The notes beneath the pieces are model-generated. The model was not told where the DNA came from and ran no database searches. It was given only the letters and a program-made list of their open reading frames with translations. Below are positions 47,638 to 60,000 of a stretch of 64,000 bases of DNA, piece by piece. Source of the stretch: Distichodus sexfasciatus (lineage: Eukaryota > Chordata > Actinopteri > Characiformes > Distichodontidae); contig JAVGVS010000305.1 in NCBI GenBank assembly GCA_032718565.1, positions 471,217 to 535,216 on the forward strand. Reading direction: 5' to 3'. The position numbers and the translations under genes are program-made. Numbering within the stretch: the first letter of the stretch is position 1; each line of letters starts with the position of its first letter.

Positions 47638-50600
47638 ATGCGGCGCGCCAGAACGGTCTCATGGAGCCACGGCTTCAAACGTAACACCGACTACCAGAAG
47701 CTGGAGAAGAACAAGACAACGTTTCCTTGCAGGTGTGTGTGTGCGTGTGTGTGCGTGTGTGTGTGTTTAGGTGGTTGTGAGGACCTTGATGTCCCCTAAA
47801 AGATAGCAAAAGATTGTGGGGACATTTTTGGATGTGAGGACCGGTCCCTATAAGGAAAAAGACCTTGATAGGAAATTTCCATCTGAAGATCTAAGGGAAG
47901 CGGCAAAAGATTTGCTGAAGTTAATGTTAGGGTTAAGTTTAGAATAATATGCTGTAATATTGTTTACATCTAGTCATAATGAGAGTCAATGGAAGTGCCT
48001 CACAAAGATAGTAACACAGGAGTGTGTTTGTGTTGTGTTTGTGCAGGTTTTCAGGTTCAGTTGTGATGACCTATAAGACTTGAGATTTGTATTTTGGTAG
48101 GTGAGATACAATTCTCATATGAACCAAATGGCTTCACGCAAAAGTTGCAAAAAACTGGTAAATTGGTTACTGAAGATAAAGTTAACGTTGGGTAATCAGC
48201 CCATTTTGGAAGTTACCTCCCACAAATAGAAAGAATGTTGCTCTTGATGTGGTCTGATGCTGTCTGAAGCTTTTATCCAAATAATAATGATATGCTTTTA
48301 GGTTCCATCGTTTTATAAAACAGTATTTATGTATTTATGTAACACTGAAACAACAACAACCATGACGGAATTTTAATTCTATATTAAGGTTATATATACT
48401 TTAATCAAAGTATTTTTTTGTCTTATGCTTTTGACCCGTTTGACAAGCCAGTTATAGGCACTGTCTTGGCAGAAGCTCAGGGCAAAGCGATCAAGTCGCT
48501 CTAGTTTTTGTTCACTCCGGGAAGGGATTATCCTCCTCCGACACCGCTTTATGTAACATACTTTTCTTAGAAATTCAGAGCCTCTTTCCCGTGCACACTG
48601 TCTCTTGATCTTTTGTTGAATGTAGGGTTAAACAATTTGATTGGTTAAGCTGAGTTTTTTTGGTTATGCAACACAGTGAGCTGTTTGGCATAAGAGACCA
48701 GAAGATAATAGATAGGCCAAGACATAAGGGGAGACAGTACAAGTCAATGACACGACAAAGAAGGTCTCACAAAGTGGATCAGAGCAAAAGTGCATGTATT
48801 TCTGTCATTGTATTCACAAGTAAAGTGATTCACAATCAGTGCAATTATTGCATCACATTCTAAGTTAATTAAATATGTGTAAGTAATGTGGGTTTTAGAT
48901 AAGTGCAAAAAGCAGTTAGTAAATAAAGTTAGTAAATAAATAGAACTCCCAAGAGAGCATAAGGTTCTCAATAAGACAGTGGCATTGTGCACCTTCAGGA
49001 TAAATTTGACTTACTATGGAGCTAAACTAAAGTTTTTCTGATGCATTATATGGATACTTTTTCTAATTCGGTCTGGCAGCTGAAAGTCTTACTGCCATTT
49101 TTGAAAACTGCAATAAAGATGCCTAAAAGGTGCCTTAAACAGACTGACAGAGTGATGCTGTAGAAGGTGTCTTTATCTTCTATATAGAACCTTTTATGTC
49201 AAGGAGCAACCATTGTTGGAAAAACCTTCCTAAAAGTTTTACAGCAAAAACTCCATACTGTAGTAAATGTCATAGTCAGTCTCTACAGGATTTCACGGGC
49301 CTTTTTTGATATTATGGCAGCCTAAAATGCCTGATTTTGCAGCAGCGTTTCTAAAAATCTGAAGGGAAGAAAACCACTATTATTTTTTAAGGTAAATGTG
49401 AGGCGTTTTTTATCACACATTTCCTGAGTCTTCTAAACGTAACAAGTAAGTTCGCTGACATGGCTAAACATTTTGCAGGAAACGACAATGATTGGTCAAA
49501 AATTGTGGAATATTGCAGAAAGGTTGCGGAAATTGGTCAAAACTGCATGGTAGTAATGAATTTGCGGGAATTGGCTGAATTTTTGTTAATAGTTGTGATC
49601 GCAACATCACAAAATCCTGGAGGGTCTGCATAGTAACAACCCGTTTAGAACACACACTTAGAAACACTCTTTTAGACAATTAAAAAATTGTAAACAACCA
49701 TTAAACTTTCACAAGGATCTTTATGCAGGAACACTTCTACATAGAACTACCAAATAATCCTTGAAGAGCAATTTATGCAGACGCACCAGAGGGAAATATC
49801 ATAAAGAAACGTTAATTAAAAATACTTTGACTCTAGTCAGCCAAATTTAGGATGCACAGCGCCACTGCGAATTAGGCAAAATGGGTCACTGAGGCATGTT
49901 TCTACTCATCCTAAAAACAGAATCCAACTACGCTTAAAATGCATCTTAGAATGATTTTATTCTTTGCAGTAGAATGAAAGTAGTCCTTATGGATGTAGCG
50001 ATAGGAAGGTTGTATAATCCCAAAACTTCATGTTGGACAAATGACAAATTCTCTATTAGATTTTTTTCTGCACTCGTTATGACTTCTTTTTAATCTTCCT
50101 CTACTAGATCAAACGCTGTGTCTGCACTAATGGGGAAGAAGGTCCTGCAGTGTTTTCCCTGGTACAAGCGCTGTAAAGACAGGGGCAAGGGCAGACTTTG
50201 TCCTACACAACCTGGTAAGGCACACACTTAACACAGCTGGCTGTAACACAGGTCAAAAAAGCTTGCTTTATAAGTGTAAGTGTAAGTATAAGTGTTTCTT
50301 CAGTAAATAACTAGATGAGAGTGATTATTATTTTCATATTATTCAAATGGTTAAATTACAATTTACAGATTGTTCAACATGTTGAGATTGATACAGTAAA
50401 TTACTGGTTTATCACATGGACAATAAACTCAGCAAATTATTGATGGGGAGAATAATGGGAGAATAAAGGTTTTTATTGCATGGTGCTAAAATACTGGTGA
50501 CCAACATTGCATAATCGAAAATGTCCCTGTCTGTTGCATAACATTGTGGAATGATGAAGTGCTGAGTCAAACAGTCCAACTGACAAACCAATTTAGTGAA

Positions 50601-50850
50601 TTTAAGTGAGTGATAATATGTCACTCCTCCCACCTTCACAAATGGCTCATATAGAAGCGGAAAACCTTTATCTCTAACATCTATCCCTCTCTCAGTCCCA
50701 GCTGAAGAAGTCCAGCCCACTTTTCATCCCTCCATCTCCTGGGCTTGCAGCAAAGAAGGGGGTGAGGCCGGACCTGTCTACTTTTCCCATAAGGCCCGGG
50801 TCAGCTATCGGCACCAGATGGACGGAAACATCATCGATGCCACCTGCTAG
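47638..50850 (+). CDS. Unrecognised small protein, three-exon model
   Basis: Exons 47638-47732, 50108-50214 and 50696-50850 join with matching phases (2, then 1) at AG|GTGTGT, CTACTAG|A, G|GTAAGG and CTCTCAG|T, giving 118 residues. The product is basic in the first two-thirds (MRRARTVSWSHGFKR; KKVLQCFPWYKRCKDRGKGR) with scattered Cys. It ends VSYRHQMDGNIIDATC. No signal peptide, membrane segment or domain is seen, and I do not recognise the family. A second acceptor 6 bp downstream in exon 3 would drop two residues. Support: CpG-rich 5' end, three compatible splice junctions and non-repetitive coding text. Without transcripts it remains a model. Confidence 0.5.
49277..49628. mobile_element. 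TIR transposon, copy 2 of a local family
   Basis: Begins CAGTCTCTACAGGATTTC; the right end on the complement begins CAGACCCTCCAGGATTTT. The hexamer CATAGT directly precedes (49271-49276) and follows (49629-49634) the element, a 6-bp target duplication. It is 352 bp, shorter than the 498-bp relative at 15333-15830, and lies in intron 1 of the unnamed gene. Non-coding. Confidence 0.8.
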
Positions 50851-52980
50851 CCTTTGGGCTCCTTTCCCAGAATGCTTCAATGCTTCACCACTTTCTCTCA
50901 GGAGAAAGCAGGGAGAGGACGATGGAATTTCTGTAAAACAGAATTGTTGGAGTCGTTGCTGTGTTTCTTCCTTCTGGAATTTTAGGTCGCGCTATCACTC
51001 ATTTGTTTAGCTCCTGGCCAGACGAAAGCAAATCTTGTATTGATATTTTTCTACTCCAATGATGACCTTGCGACTCAGAGGGGTGGATAGAGTGCCCCCT
51101 TGTGATGCTTTGTGAGAAAATATAATGTAGTCTGGAAACATACAAAAAAGCTGTTTACATCTGTAGCCTAAAGTGCTTTGTACTGTGTTATGCTTTGTCT
51201 GTTTTTGCCGTCGACGGCCTGGTGGTGTGTTGTGGTGTTCCCTAAACATACAGCTTACAGAAATAATAACCTTAATGCTGATCTTGCAAAGACCAAAAAA
51301 GCGATTTGTTCCAAGATCAACACTCTATTACAATATTCAAAGATATACCTAAAACTCCCTTCCTCTAACATGAGCTGTATTCACTGTTATTTGTATTCAT
51401 GTTTTGAGTGAACAATATTGTATTTAGCTTGATATCTTGTCTCTACAATGAGGATCCAAATTTCCCTGCTGTTATAATTTGATCTCCATAGTTACCTTGA
51501 GCTTTGCTCAAGTTAATAAGAGTATATCATTATTATGTCAGTTCACATGTCTGTTGTACTTCTACTGTCTATTATTCAAGAATTATGACTCTCAGTTGGA
51601 CTATTTTGTTAAAAATAGTTTTGCTTTTGATCCCTAATAGTTCATCCAAAAGAGAATGTCTAAAAGGGCCTCCACATTGGTTAGATGTGACCTCTTTTTT
51701 GTTTTCTCCATGCAAGATCAAGCACTGATGTGTTACAGCAGTAATCATCTGATATTTGAATTGATTACTGATAGGAAACTACCTAATTAGAAAAGGAACA
51801 ACTTAACACAGCTATGCAGGAAAATTATGTATGTTGAACTGTTTATATACTGTATATGTTACTAAAAGCTCAATTTAGCATAAGTTTTAATGGTAGAAAT
51901 TGTAATATGGTGTATTGTGATGTTAATTTGCACATTTGAAAGCCAGAGTAATGTTTGGTTTAAATGTTGGCAGTCATTTCCAGTGTGTATTTTTTCTTGT
52001 TTTGTTGTATAAACACAATCAGAATCTGGCTCAGGACAGACACTGCACTTCTCAGGGTGAGGATCAAATGGCCAGTCATCCGCAACTATTAGAGATGTTG
52101 ATTTAACAAAACAGAAAGCTAAAATAGCATTAACATTGTAAATTTACATCTGCAACAGTGATTGCTGACTTACAGAAAGATAGTCTATTGACTATTTTAT
52201 TTTGTTCTTCATAAATTAATGAATAAACTGATCATTCTCATTCTTTCAAGCCACCTAACTTTTTAGTGACGGTGTCTGATTACACAAGCATCTATTTGCA
52301 AAAAGTATCATAAAAATACCTGTGATCGTGTTGTTTATGACAAATCCTTCCTGGATTTCCTAACCTTTGCCCAGCAATTTCTGTTTATATCAAATTTATG
52401 ATAGTATTCTAAAATATTACCTCGTAAAATATTTCTAGAGATCTTCTCGTCAAATCAACATCATGAACAGAGAGCTGAAGGTTTTTTATGATACTGGTGT
52501 TTACAAAAAGTACAAACTGACCTTTAGACTGTTTAGTTTGTCATGTCCTCTGTTTCATGTTGTATTTCTGGATCTATTTATGAATATTCAGAGGGCAACA
52601 CTTTCCCAAGCTGTTGTTTAAAAAACTGCAAGTGACTGCAGTTATCATTCCTATTATGTTTTAGTTAAAAATATTGTAAAGACCCAAGTTCATTTTATCT
52701 GAGTTACTAAACATTATTATGTTTACGTTTTATATTGTTTTATATTATAATTTAGGGTTAGACTCTGGTTAAAATTAAGCTTAGCTATGTGTAGGTCTCA
52801 AAGCAGTCCTTTGGGGAAATATTAACATATATTATAGGCATGTTGTTCCTTAAATGTAGGAAAACTTGAGATTTGTTAGATTATTTGGAGTTTTTTGACA
52901 TGTATGTGAGAACGTGTCCGAGGGAAAGGTTATGTTTAGGTGTAGTTCTATATATACTGTATATAACATGCTTAGCTACA
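50851..52980. other. 3' flank and spacer, no gene seen
   Basis: Probably holds the 3' UTR of the unnamed + strand gene in its first part. Otherwise AT-rich with no coding frame of known type. A CTCF-like motif on the minus strand (CACAAGGGGGCAC) lies near 51092-51104. Confidence 0.4.
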
Positions 52981-52983
52981 CAT

Positions 52984-53470
52984 TTGAGGCGGACGATTCA
53001 TGATTCATGACGGGGTGAATCGCCCGGATCTATTAAATAACTCCATTGATCCGAATCCATCGAGTTCCAACTACATCCTTAGAGTCAGTCCATAGCTGCT
53101 AAAAACTTATAATTTAAGGTTCGTTTGCACCACTACACTCAAAAGAGGCATCCTAAAAAACTTTGTAATATTATCCCCATCACGTCCATACCTCTTATAA
53201 TTATTTCAGACTCATTGCAAGATCAATACAGTCATAGTAGCAAGTATAGTTGCTAAAGAAAATTCATAACATACTGTTCGTTTGCACCACCACACTCAAA
53301 AGAGGGATCCTAAGAACTTTCTACAAAGTTTAATCCTCTTTGCAGACTACGGGACTCGTGTCAGTCGATTCATGCTGCGAAGCACACACTTTACTTCAGC
53401 CGGAGACATGTAGCCGAATCAGTTTAGTGAGTGACTCAGAGGGAGCCGAATCCTAAAAAGGAACCAAATA
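52984..53470. repeat. hAT-like repeat with an internal direct duplication
   Basis: Contains GATTCATGATTCATGACGGG, GATCCGAATCCATCGAG and near the right end GAGCCGAATCC, in the style of decayed hAT elements. Inside, a block beginning GTTCGTTTGCACCACTACAC (about 53119) recurs at about 53277 with two or three differences, 158-159 bp apart. Confidence 0.5.
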
Positions 53471-54087
53471 TTTACAGCTCTACTATACATAATATAGTCT
53501 TTTAGTTGTTATAATAAAAATTACAAATGACTTGTTTTTATACTCACACAACCCCTGAGTTTGGACTGAATTTGATTAGAAACTGTTCATTGTGTATTTT
53601 AATGTCAAACATGGCCATACGGGGGCAATGTTTCTCTGAATTACTCTTACAGCAAGGCTATCTATCCACAGACGCAGTTTAGTTTTGACTGTTTTATATC
53701 GTCATTTAAGCTCATATTAAAGTCCAGTTCTAATTACTCTCAAACGAAGGTATGAATCAACCAATAAAGTGTGATATAAAAACTTTAATGATTAGACATC
53801 ATCATAAATTACAAATATGTCGCATGATATCTTTTTGTGTGTAAAAAATACTAAAGTGACTTATAGAACCATTAAATGTATTGATCGTTCCGATTTCAGA
53901 AGGCATAGCTGCTCCAGACTATAGTCCATTTGTGGTCAGTTTCACACAAACACTTGGTGGTGTGCTACTGTTTGGATATAGAAAAAAAGGGGGAATTCCT
54001 TGATGATCTTTTGGGTCGATTATATGTGGCCTTGGGCCTGTTTGGTCAATATGATGTGTTCTTGGATGGCAATGGAAGGGTGTAGTT
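53471..54087 (-). other. 3' flank of pcolce
   Basis: Probably includes the pcolce 3' UTR on the minus strand; no other gene is seen. The sequence is AT-rich at 53500-53880 and without repeats I can name. Confidence 0.4.
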
Positions 54088-57000
54088 TCAACATGGCTTG
54101 TTGTTAAGGCTGTTAAGTAGTTTGTGATGAACAGCTTTATAGAGGGCTGTGAAGCTTCCAGGAGGCAAAGTGCCACGACCCTCCTCATCAACTCGGCCCA
54201 TCAGAATAAAGTTTTGGCCTAGGGAAAGAAACAAACAATCTGTTAGCATTTAAAATATTGCAATGATGCATGGATATATCAAAGTGCATATACATGTTTT
54301 GGGGGTTTTTGTGAAATCTCAAGACATAAGCATTAAAAATAATCAGCACCTAAAAAATAATCTTCTAAAACGTCCAATAGTTAAGGATTAATTTATTAAT
54401 GTGGGGTTAGTTTTAGGGTTAGGATTAGACTGGATTTAGGTTTAGGTTTTGTGTAACACATTTTGTCAGCTGTTTTGCTATGAATTCCTTCATTCCAGGG
54501 GTTATAAAATTTTTGTGGCAATAAGTCTAAGTGTATTTGTAATGCATGTGTGATTCGTGTGTTTAACAGCACCTCTGCGGATCACTGGGCATGTCTTGCA
54601 AGGGAGAACCAGTTTAACAGACATCGTCTCTCCAACCTGGGTGATGGTCAGACTACCGGCCTTGTAGGCTCTTATAATGGACACAGTGGCATACAAACTG
54701 CCCTGAGGCCCTGGAGAAATAGCCGTCACCTTCCCACTAATCACTTAAGGGAAAGAAAAAAAACAGAGAGAAAGAGAGTCATTTTCCTGGCAAAAATAGT
54801 ATGGTAACTCTGGATGGCAGTTGTAGAACAAGACATTTTTGAGTTCTACTCACCAAATTCACTGGCACAAAAGCTGTTTTTGATGGTTAAGTCTCTGACA
54901 CATGTTTTAGGGCACAGCGGGTTTTGAGCTGGAATAAAATACACCACAATGAAGCGAACGTGCTTGATGTAATACAACTCGAGGTCAGATTTATGGAGTT
55001 GCAGAAATGTACATTTTACAACATAATAGAAAGTATGTTAAAATTTAACTTAGCTAATTAAAGAGTGCAAGATAATCACTGCGCCATTTTCTGAAAGGAC
55101 TGTACTTATTCTATAAATAAAAACAACGTGTTTTCAGTAATAAACCAAACAGTTGCTTTTGACATGCCCTTTAAAAGGTAGGTGCACTTGCACCCAGTAT
55201 TAAAGCGTAGCTAACTACAAGTAACAACACTAATAACTTTTTGAAGAAACATTTAAAATGTACTTTTTCTACTTTTTTCAGCAGCTTGTGGCATCTGACA
55301 GGCTATTATACCCGTGCACGTCACACTCTTGGCACCATAGCGCATTGCTGTTATAATTTATATTTCCTAGGTAAAAACTGCCACAGATCAGTCCATTTAT
55401 GGCAGCAGCAGGGTTCTACCCAAGCTATGACACCTAACTTTAGTAGAGTCATTTTTTATTGGTCAGTAGTTCTGCCTTAAAAGAGCAATGTGCCTGACTC
55501 TGCCTTGTTTTAACACCAACCTGAACCTGGTGGCAAAGCATGACTCAAAGTCATTTCTTGTGCTGGAAAATACTTCAAATCTGCTGTTTGTAAGGGCCCA
55601 ATGTCTAACCTGGACGGTCTGGTTTGGGTCGACCTGATTCTGTCCTGCTAGTTGGGGGTCTTTCCGGTCGTGCAGGCTTGTTTGGTACACGTTTACGTGG
55701 AGCTTCTGTGGTAGTGGTGGTGGTCGTTGTAGCTTCTGTGGTCGTTGTGGTGATGGGTTTCTGGGTCTGAACTTGTGGAAGGCTTGATTTTGGGGGCACA
55801 AAATGCACCCGTGGGCCCGGTTGGCTAGAACCTCCTACTGTGGAGCCTTTTGGTATGCTGGAGTATGAGGCCATGAAGCCATCAGAGGTTACGCTGAGGT
55901 CAGACACGAACTGAACCAGAAGCACATTACTGTTGGACACAATGGGTCTAAAAATGGACAAACATTGAAAAATGTACATTGTTAATAATGAACCACAGTG
56001 GTAGCATTTCTAATCCTGGAACATAAATAAACTGTGTAATGGACTTCAGTTAGCCCAGTCAGGCAAGAATTATGCTAATTTGAAGATTGTAAGATTCCAG
56101 CAGTTGTCAGGTAACTATGTTAGTGATACAACTTCAAGGCAAAGTAAAGAAAGTAAAACCAAACTCCAAACAAGTATTTTGTAATCCAGCTCACTTGAGA
56201 TATTTATATTTGAAAACTATCCACTTAAGTTACATGCGCAAATAGTGTCCCACTCATCAATTACATGCTACACAGATAAGATATTTTGTCTTTTTAACAG
56301 TAAAACATGCGCATTAGATAAGTAGATCATAAAGTGGTTTGTTAGTGGACTCACTTCGGAGGCTGATCTCCGCAAAATTTGCCAATCTGTCGTGAGTCGT
56401 CCTTCTGGCCTCCATTATAGAATGTCACATAGTCATAGCGGCAGTATGTGTCTGCCTCCACATCAAACTTATCAAACTTCACCTCAATCACCTGCAAGAA
56501 CAGAGCTTGCATAAGTAATTACAAATCAGATTTTTATCTCCTCACGTCAGAGTACTTTCAAACCACATCTGCATTTTCCAGTATAACAAACCCTGATGAA
56601 AGCAGTATGTTTAAGTTTATTATTGAGGAACATTATTTTTACTTAAAGTCCTCCAAAAAGACCCAAGATATGTTTACCACAATGGTAGGGTCATAATCAA
56701 AAGCACATGCTAAAAACTATGCTTGATATGAATTTTCCAAAGAAGAGAAAATATGCTGTGTTGCAGTAAACTTGTTGTGGCTATTTTTTATGACATGCTT
56801 TCGTTGAGGTTGCTGAGTTTTGCATTGTCATTGGTTCTGACCATATCTGAATCCACAGTGATGAGCCATGAGCAACTGATGCCCGCTGGGTAATTTTTCT
56901 CTGGCCAGTTGGGTGTTTTAATGGTGCCCTGTGCTTTGGTCATTTTCCCTCCGCAGAACTGATGTTCTGAAATTTCATGAGGAAAAATCAAGAATGTGAT

Positions 57001-60000
57001 TAGTGTAATTCGGCAAAAACATGGTTTCATACTGACATAATAACAGAATGTCTGTTGTACAAAATGATCAACATTAAACAAAGATGATTAAAGTGTCAAC
57101 TCAATCTAGAAAGCTAGTGGCCAGTAAGTTTCAAGACAATGCACGTACAACTAATAAAAAGACAGGAAAGTGTGTAATAGATTAATATATATTAAACTGG
57201 GCTAACATTCCCATGGATATCCCTCGTGGAGTTAATACCTTGCTTTTTTTCTCTTTTCTGAGATTTGAATCACCAGACTTATGGTCACCCACATAGGGCT
57301 TACATACACTTAGAGCACTGTACCACCATCACCCAATATTCGATACTAGATATGATGTTTTTCATAATTTTCTAAATAAACCCTACCGTCCACGTGAGGC
57401 TTCACTCCATTGTAATAGGCCAAGAAGCCCCTGCCCCCGGTGCCGGAGTCTGATACCATTTCCAGCATCATGGTATTGGTGGTGGAGATGAGAGCTCCAG
57501 GTCGGAACGTTCCGCAGAAGCGACCTAGTTTCTGTACCATGTTGGACTGACCGTTGTACACGTCCACATAGTCGTAGCGGCAGTGAGGGTCAGCCTCCAG
57601 ATCAAAGATCCTAAAGGAGAGCATCACTACATTGCCTTCGGGAACCTGAGAAGAGGTGATGGAGACCATTCAGCAAGCAAGCCCGAGGCAACAATGGAAA
57701 AACTCCCTCTAGTAGGAAGAACCCTTGAAAGGAACGAAGACTTGTTAGCTGCCCGCTGCTCCTTCACGGATGGATCAAATACAGAGGTCATATTTCGTTG
57801 TGGTGCACTGTCTGCTGTGCTGCGGTGTGTTCACAATGACAAATAATCACTCACTTTCACTGTAAGACTATACAAGATTGCATATGGCAGTACATAAGTC
57901 TATCAGGGCATGCAAAACTATATATCAAAATATCAAAGTGTGTGAAAGGATCTGAAAGCAAAAAAGAACATGGGAACATAATTATGATAGATACAACATG
58001 AGATACGAGAGCATTCTCGCATAAGGGGGTTTCATATGCCAATGCCACCTATGAGTATAAAAACACATGATCATGTAATGAAAACATGAGAGAGCCTTTG
58101 AGAGCTTATGAGACAAAATCAGAGGATATGAGATCTCACTTACAGTAATGGACCAGGTACATTTGCTGTCTGGTTTGTAAAATGAAGGAAATCCCTCACT
58201 GGCCACAAAGCCTGAATCTCCCTGCAGATCACCTCCACAGTTAAACACAGGCCTGTAGAAGATTATTATACAAAAGGTTAGGAAATCATCTAAACACAGA
58301 GTCCAAAACCTTCCAGTTCATTCAATAAAACTAGCCAAAGAAAACACAAAGTAACACAGATGTGGGTGTGTGGGTGTTAAGATAAACATTCAAATTGACA
58401 AAATACATTAGATATGAGTCATGTGTTGGATGGGCCACCGCCTGAATTAGCCACTAATAGTTATTGTCTGTTGGGGAAATATCACCCAGAGGAGAGAAGT
58501 GTGAGGGGAGGGATGAGAGACAGACAATATCTCTGGACACTAAAATCTTTAGAGTTTCTGGCAGTTTCTAAAATGCATTGTCATCAGTTATTGTTTCAAT
58601 AACTATGTGTTGTGGTTTGGCATGAACATGTCTTAGTATTTCTTAATCATTAGTATTACATGTCATTTGGGTTTTTCATTATTTGATTATTTGTGTTTAA
58701 TTTCCTTATGTCTAGTCTTATATGTTCTATGGCAAATTATTGTGTTATTAATGGGGTGGACCCGTGTTAGTGATGATAAGATTGGGATTTAAATCCTGTT
58801 GGAACCTTCAAGGACCTTTTGCTTTGATGACAGCTTTGCAATCAGATTAATGGGTATTCTTCTGAAACGGTTATCTATTAACAGATGCGCCTTGTCAAGA
58901 ATTCTTTTTGGTAATTTCTTAGATTTTTAAGGTGTTTCAGTTGTGTTGTGCAGAGGAAGACTTTGTGCACAGTTCGATAGAGCTGAATAAACCTATTCCA
59001 CTACTGTTTTACTCCCCATTATGGCAAGAACCACACAATTAAATAAAGAGAAATGGCAAGAATTATTATTTTAAGACATGAAGATCACTCCGCCCAAAAA
59101 ATTCAAGAGCTTTTAATGTCTTCATTTGAAGGAAGAACAAGAGAGAACAAAATTCTTGGTCTTCATTTGAAGTGGCGGTCAGTTTCCTGATAGTCAGATT
59201 CATAGTAGTGTTTGATAGTTTTTATAAAGTACTTCACCTTAGCACTTTTGTACATCACAAAAACCATCAACATTACGATGAAACTGCCTATCAGCAGAGG
59301 TTAAGGTCAGAAGAGTTAACAGTCTCAAAAAGAGGCAAATTAACATCATCTGGCCTTTGAGTCCAGATAAATGCTTCACAAAGTTCAAAATGCTGAGCTA
59401 TCAACTACATCAGCAAATTGCGCCTTCATGATCAGATTACTACAAAGGATTGCCACTACCGAGGAAGAGAAATGCTTGGACTAAGAAACACAATGATTGG
59501 ACATTAAACCAGTGGAAATCTGATTCAAGAAGGAATTCATCCAGTACTAAAGAAAAACCATTGCATGAGAAGGTGTGTCCAGACTTTTTGCTTGTCTTGA
59601 GGATATGCTTCACAGTCTACTTAGTTAATACCAAATTTACAACACAAACATTAAGTACTGTTTTTTGGTCTGACTTTCTCCACAGTTTCACAGTCTTTCA
59701 CTTGTTGACTCAAGACTGTGTCCCGGTCCACCCCCAGCACTCACGTCTGCTAAAGCAGTTAAACCCAATGACATTAGAAAAGAAAACTGTACACTCTTTC
59801 TATGTGAGCTTAGCTTCAGCCTGTCAAAATCCTGCCACGAGTCAGCAGACTCAACACATAGCTGGGAGACTGTCAGAATAGAAAATAAAATTAAATCAGA
59901 GATGTTACTGTAAGCTTCTAAATCCATAAATACAACGATTTATGGACACAAAGCATCCCACGTTTTAAAGAATTCTTGGAATGGTGAATATGGCACAGTA

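Noticed and set aside
59450..59881. A 143-codon plus-strand frame
   Set aside because: Its first part is the decayed Tc1-like transposase text and the rest is unrelated intron sequence; not a functional gene.
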